Shown here: positions 59,767 through 64,000 of the stretch, piece by piece
Layout of the letters: every line of letters starts with the position of its first letter
How positions within the stretch are numbered: the stretch's first letter is position 1
Assembly: GCA_907163375.1 (NCBI GenBank)
Contig: CAJQUW010007443.1
Coordinates: 16,705 to 80,704, forward strand
Direction: 5' to 3'
Length of the DNA stretch: 64,000 nt
Source of the DNA: Prostheceraeus crozeri
Taxonomy: Eukaryota; Platyhelminthes; Polycladida; Euryleptidae
Notes under the pieces: generated by a model
What the model saw: only the letters and a program-made list of their open reading frames with translations
Told to the model about the DNA's origin: nothing
The model's database searches: none
Translations under genes and position numbers: made by a program

Positions 59767-61969
59767 TACAAAATATGAATTCTAATGAAGGCCCTTTTGT
59801 CAAGAAAATAATTTTAAAGTAAGAAATCAAAAATTCCTATGCCTAGCACCACGACCGATTTACAAAGACGGTGAGCTGTCCAGTTCGTGTCCAATTCTGC
59901 AATCAGTGCTGGGAGACGATCAATCACGATAATGGAGAATCATTCATCAAAAACATGAACATGCGGTGCCAGTAAAAGGAATGCTCATGTTTTTGCTAAT
60001 AGTATGTAAGCAAGCTAAGTAACTTTTATGACTATTCCTTTTAACATTTGAGATGCATCATTACTTTCTTCCCTTGTTTTCATCAAGTCAGGATTTCCAG
60101 CCATCCCATCCTGCTTTCAATCTTCTATTTTTTGATAAAGAAATATTTGAAAAAATATATTTCCTTACCTCGGTACGTCTAATGTCAATGCATGTACAAT
60201 GTCTTTCCTTGGAGGTGAAATACTCCCATTTCCCACGAGAAATATTCTCATTTACCTCTTTACATTCCTTTTGTTTGGCCAAATCATCTAACCTGTAATT
60301 ACCGAATGCATCCGTTTGAAATGGCTCACTCGGTCTAAGGAAAGATTCTTATTATTCATCTGCACAGAAAAACGAAAAAGTATTGTGATTTGGAATGCAA
60401 GAATATCGAAGGCGAACTCATCTCCTCTCCATCAAGATGCAACGGTGGCTTTGCATTCGCTTACTGTCACTCTATGTAGATGCCGCTCGGAGAAATGTCG
60501 GCCGTTTTCAAACCGATAGGCCTTGAAGTTAAGGTAGATGGAAAATGGAAGAAATATGTAAACATTTCAGCACTAGAGTGTCAATGGGGCGCCCGAAATT
60601 CCAGAAGAATGAGTATTTCAAACAGAAAAAGACGTGATTACGAATGCAATCATGTTTTTGTGAAGGAGATTATTCCATGTCTCGCAGCAATGACACATTC
60701 TTCGTCTCGGCGATTTCCCATCAATGCTTTGTGTTGCTGCGTCAACCGGCTGTGATTTCACGTTGCAAGGTGGTTAGATTATCATTTTCGACTATTGAGA
60801 TGTTTAACAAATGAGAATCGAACACAATAAACAAGCCGGTTATAAATTGGGAAATCATCGTCTATACGACTTCGGTACGAGTTAGTTGGGCGCCAGACGA
60901 GTACCTCATCGCCTGAGGAGAAGAGCCAAAATGGATGCCAACCCAACCCTGACTTTGCCCTCAATTGAGTAGACCTGTTTTTGAGAAAGCATTCAAATCA
61001 GTTAGTAAGAAAATAGGCTAACTTGCCAGGGGTTGGCAAAAACATGATTTTTTACGTTTTGAACATTGTTTTCGAAGTTATTTTCAATTGCGCAGATACT
61101 TTTTTATACGCGAAAAGAAAATTTACATGTGACGCAGATTTCACTGGAAAGAAGGTTATGCATGATTTGAAAATAATTGCGAGAAGGACTGAACTCGTTC
61201 GCAGACTATGATTCAGCGCATTTTATACTTTTTATATTTTTTCTTCAATTTAGTCAGCAATCGCCCGTCACTGACATTAAATTGCCGGTATGATTTAACA
61301 TTGACTTGAATTCATAGCACAGTAGGCTATACTTGAATCTGCATGCATGCATGTTTGTCCTAGAAAGTAATAGTATTGCATTTCACCGCAAACCAAAGCT
61401 CAACAAAAGCTATTCTGAATAGCCCAACTGCTCGAATTGACGAAATAGGATGGGCAATGATGTACATGCATATCCTATAAGCAGTGTAATTGGCTCCTTT
61501 GGCTTCCCTAAGCACTCCTATGACTAGACGCAATTGAGGTTCCAAACTAATTCACACATATAAAATTACCTCGTGGAATGCATTCTTCAGAAATCCATCA
61601 TTCTTGATCACCAATCGATGGCACTGTTTATGACCTTCATCCGTGACCGCTTTCACAGTTGTAATTACATTCGGTAGTAAATAAATCACTGTCAATTTTC
61701 CCTGAAATTCTGTTTTGCCTGAGTTTGTGTTTCGGATACAAAGCAAGAAACTCGTGTAAACGATAATGCAACTTATATTCTAGTTTTAGGGCTACATCTT
61801 TGCACATTTCCCCCTACTAATTGAAGAAGTCGGTTCGACGGTTTTCGTTTCCTTAAAAATCGTCGAATATCTTAAAATAAATAATCGTCACTAAATGTCT
61901 AAAATATCGCAGGCGTATATAACGTAGTCATGTTATTTTACATAGCAATTATAAAATGATATTCTACGT

Positions 61970-62673
61970 CAGAGGTTCCCAACCTGTGGTACGCGTACCA
62001 TTAGTGGTTCGCGAGGGCTCATCAGATGGTACACGAGTACCTGTCCGAAGTAGGTTATATGCATCATGATGATCATTTAATCTATTCATGTCACTATTAG
62101 GAAAAGTATTGGTTAGCTTGAGAAAATTAGATCGACGACAAAATTTGATGCAATTTATCAGTTTTCATAGTCTCAAAAGACGAAGATTTGTCTTGTGCAT
62201 AAGTTTCATCTTGTCACATTAAACTTTGTATTGGGTTGTTTAGATATCAATGCGACAGGCGATGCGATGACATCTATTCAGCGACTGACAGGTCGAAATC
62301 GGCACAACAGAACCATGAATTTTAGATTAAGCTTGAAGCTCAGTAAGCCAAAATCACGTATTTTGAAAATGCTTGTGGTATGGAAATTTACATTCAACTT
62401 AGTCAATCCAAAAGTATTCACTGGTAATATAGGCTACGTTTCTTAAAAAAAATGATGCACAACCTGTATTTGATCGTAGATATTTGACATAGTATCTGGA
62501 ACAGCATTAATATAGATATCTAAATGCACGTAATCTTCAGAGATGAATCTTTGAAATAAATATAGAATTATATCTTACCTAACATAAAAAGAATTTCTTT
62601 GGGACTATGTGGTGCGCGGCGAATGTGTAAGACCTCAAGTGGTACTGACGCATTAGAAGGTTGGGAACCACTG
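61970..62673. mobile_element. Non-autonomous hAT-type element
   Basis: The ends CAGAGGTTCCCAACC (61970-61984) and GGTTGGGAACCACTG (62659-62673) are inverted copies of the hAT/Charlie-type terminus CAGNGGTTCYCAACC. Flanking octamers TTCTACGT (61962-61969) and TTCTACAT (62674-62681) match at 7 of 8, the expected 8-bp duplication. About 704 bp with no transposase frame. Confidence 0.85.
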
Positions 62674-64000
62674 TTCTACATGATCAATGGTTTCAGTTCA
62701 ATTGAATATCCTTCATAACAGGTGGTCATGTCGTATATATGTGCACATATATTTCTCATTCCATCCAAAACACTGGCGAAATGACTTGAAGGAAATGCCT
62801 TGAGAACTGTAATTGCAGCTCATTCTTTATCAGCCTCGCATGTCTGTTTATGTAATGACTTGCCCAGACACTAGGGTTATATGAAAACCAACGGGTTTGC
62901 GACAGGCGGTTCCGTCCATCTCTCAAGCAGAGATACATAAGAACTGACAGAAAATTGCTCTGGATGGCTGTCATGTGGCTCATCTCAATTCAACACGGTC
63001 TAGGCGCATGCGTCAGCGACATTCAGGACATACTCGCGGCTGATATGCAGTGAGTGGGAAAAGTAGCATAGGTACAGCAGCAACAGACGTTATTTTGTGT
63101 GTCCTTTCATTCAATGAAGACACGTGAAGCGCTGTGTGTCTGAAATAGTACATGAGAATGAAATTGGCATCACAGGTTGATATGTGCTTCGAGAATTGAG
63201 GCAGATTTGCACTTAGAAAGATCCATATTGCGAAAAAGGATTATAAGTAATAAATTGATTGAAAGAATCAAAATTGATTGCAATATAACCAATCATTTAA
63301 TTTTCATTGGAGACTTGAGTAATAAAAAATTGCTATGGCTGCAATAAAAAAAATTAATTGCTAAAAGTTTTTACTCAATAATTATAATCTTGTTGAACAG
63401 AGTTCATCAATCAATTAATTGGTCCAATTATACTGAAAATGATTTTTAATCAAAAAAATGTTTCCAATCCCTAGAGTAGGACAGCAAAATTGCTATGCTA
63501 TACACATGTGATGTGTATAGTCTATGAAATCTGTGTTTTTAGCTTGGCGATGTTGATTAGAAAGCTTTATGGCACTATTCGCCCGTTTCATTTCTTACAC
63601 AAAAGAGACAAAAATATGAATTTCATTTATTTGTTAATTAATTAATGTGCGAAATATCAAAACTATTACCAAAATATGAAAATATCATTAATCATTAATG
63701 AGACATGATAACTGAAATTAGGCGGTGTTGGAAATGCAACTGTAAATATAAAACTAAGTTTTATCATTTCGCAGGCGCCAATGCTGTGAATGCACGATCC
63801 GTAATTGTAACGGAGGAACAGAAAATTCAATTGCAAAAAATATACCGAATTCAGAACAATTTACAATCGGGAGCTGAAACTACATAATAATTAGAGATCA
63901 TGAGATAAGGTATGAAGATAAAACTATAGTCAATTCGAAAAAATGAGAAAATGTTGCAGTAACCATTCATGATAGCGAAACTATTGATGCGACATGAGGA

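Larger units (their letters stand above)
57517..64000. other. AT-rich host-like spacer
   Basis: No convincing gene; all ORFs are under 95 codons, without domains. It holds three short non-autonomous elements (58094-58324, 59309-59766, 61970-62673), listed separately. From 62680 to 64000 I see only AT-rich sequence. Confidence 0.6.

Noticed and set aside
60316-60755. Two overlapping small ORFs with basic and Cys-containing stretches
   Set aside because: Short, no recognisable domain or promoter; not supported.

Overview
The window is metazoan, probably marine-invertebrate, genomic DNA. Genes carry GT-AG introns, TATA and CCAAT promoters and AATAAA signals, and there is a histone H2B pseudogene. 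I cannot name the species. No intact host gene is visible. About two thirds of the window is mobile DNA, dominated by three Polinton/Maverick copies, called A, B and C here. All are treated as fossils.

Layout. 1-3380: 3' part of a Ty1/copia retrotransposon with its 3' LTR, inserted into Polinton A. 3381-10277: Polinton A on the minus strand, running off the left edge. 10278-12778: a spacer holding a 5'-truncated RTE-like LINE and a tRNA-like sequence. 12779-37061: Polinton B, nearly complete, on the plus strand, head to head with A and about 99% identical to it at protein level. 37062-41020: host-like spacer with a foldback element and the H2B pseudogene. 41021-57510: Polinton C, an older, distinct subfamily in the opposite orientation to B, flanked by a perfect 6-bp target duplication (CATGTA) and carrying a RAG1/Transib-like DNA transposon (about 42534-46019). 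57511-64000: AT-rich spacer with three short non-autonomous elements and no convincing gene.

Polinton B gives the full gene plan. From the left it has a spliced gene of unknown function, two RING-type proteins, a DnaQ-like exonuclease candidate, small basic virion-type proteins, the packaging ATPase, a chromodomain integrase, the double jelly-roll capsid protein and the adenovirus-type protease. Next comes a minus-strand cluster, then three virion-type ORFs, and finally protein-primed DNA polymerase B facing inward from the right end. Genes are packed as in a virus, with stop/start overlaps.

The most striking content is the minus-strand cluster 22074-23332. One ORF (22074-22619, 181 aa) matches TATA-binding protein over both repeats. 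The two ORFs beside it look like the PC4/p15 transcription coactivator. The same TBP-like plus PC4-like pair, with the same frame overlap, recurs in Polinton C (53950-54666), whose other genes are very diverged. This suggests an element-encoded transcription-initiation module that is an old part of this lineage. Other notable signals are terminal repeats built of ~290-bp modules with periodic G-run/GTCAG motifs shared by all three copies, a repeated ~160-bp noncoding module at the polymerase end of B and C, and two genes whose start codon sits at the very end of its own exon.
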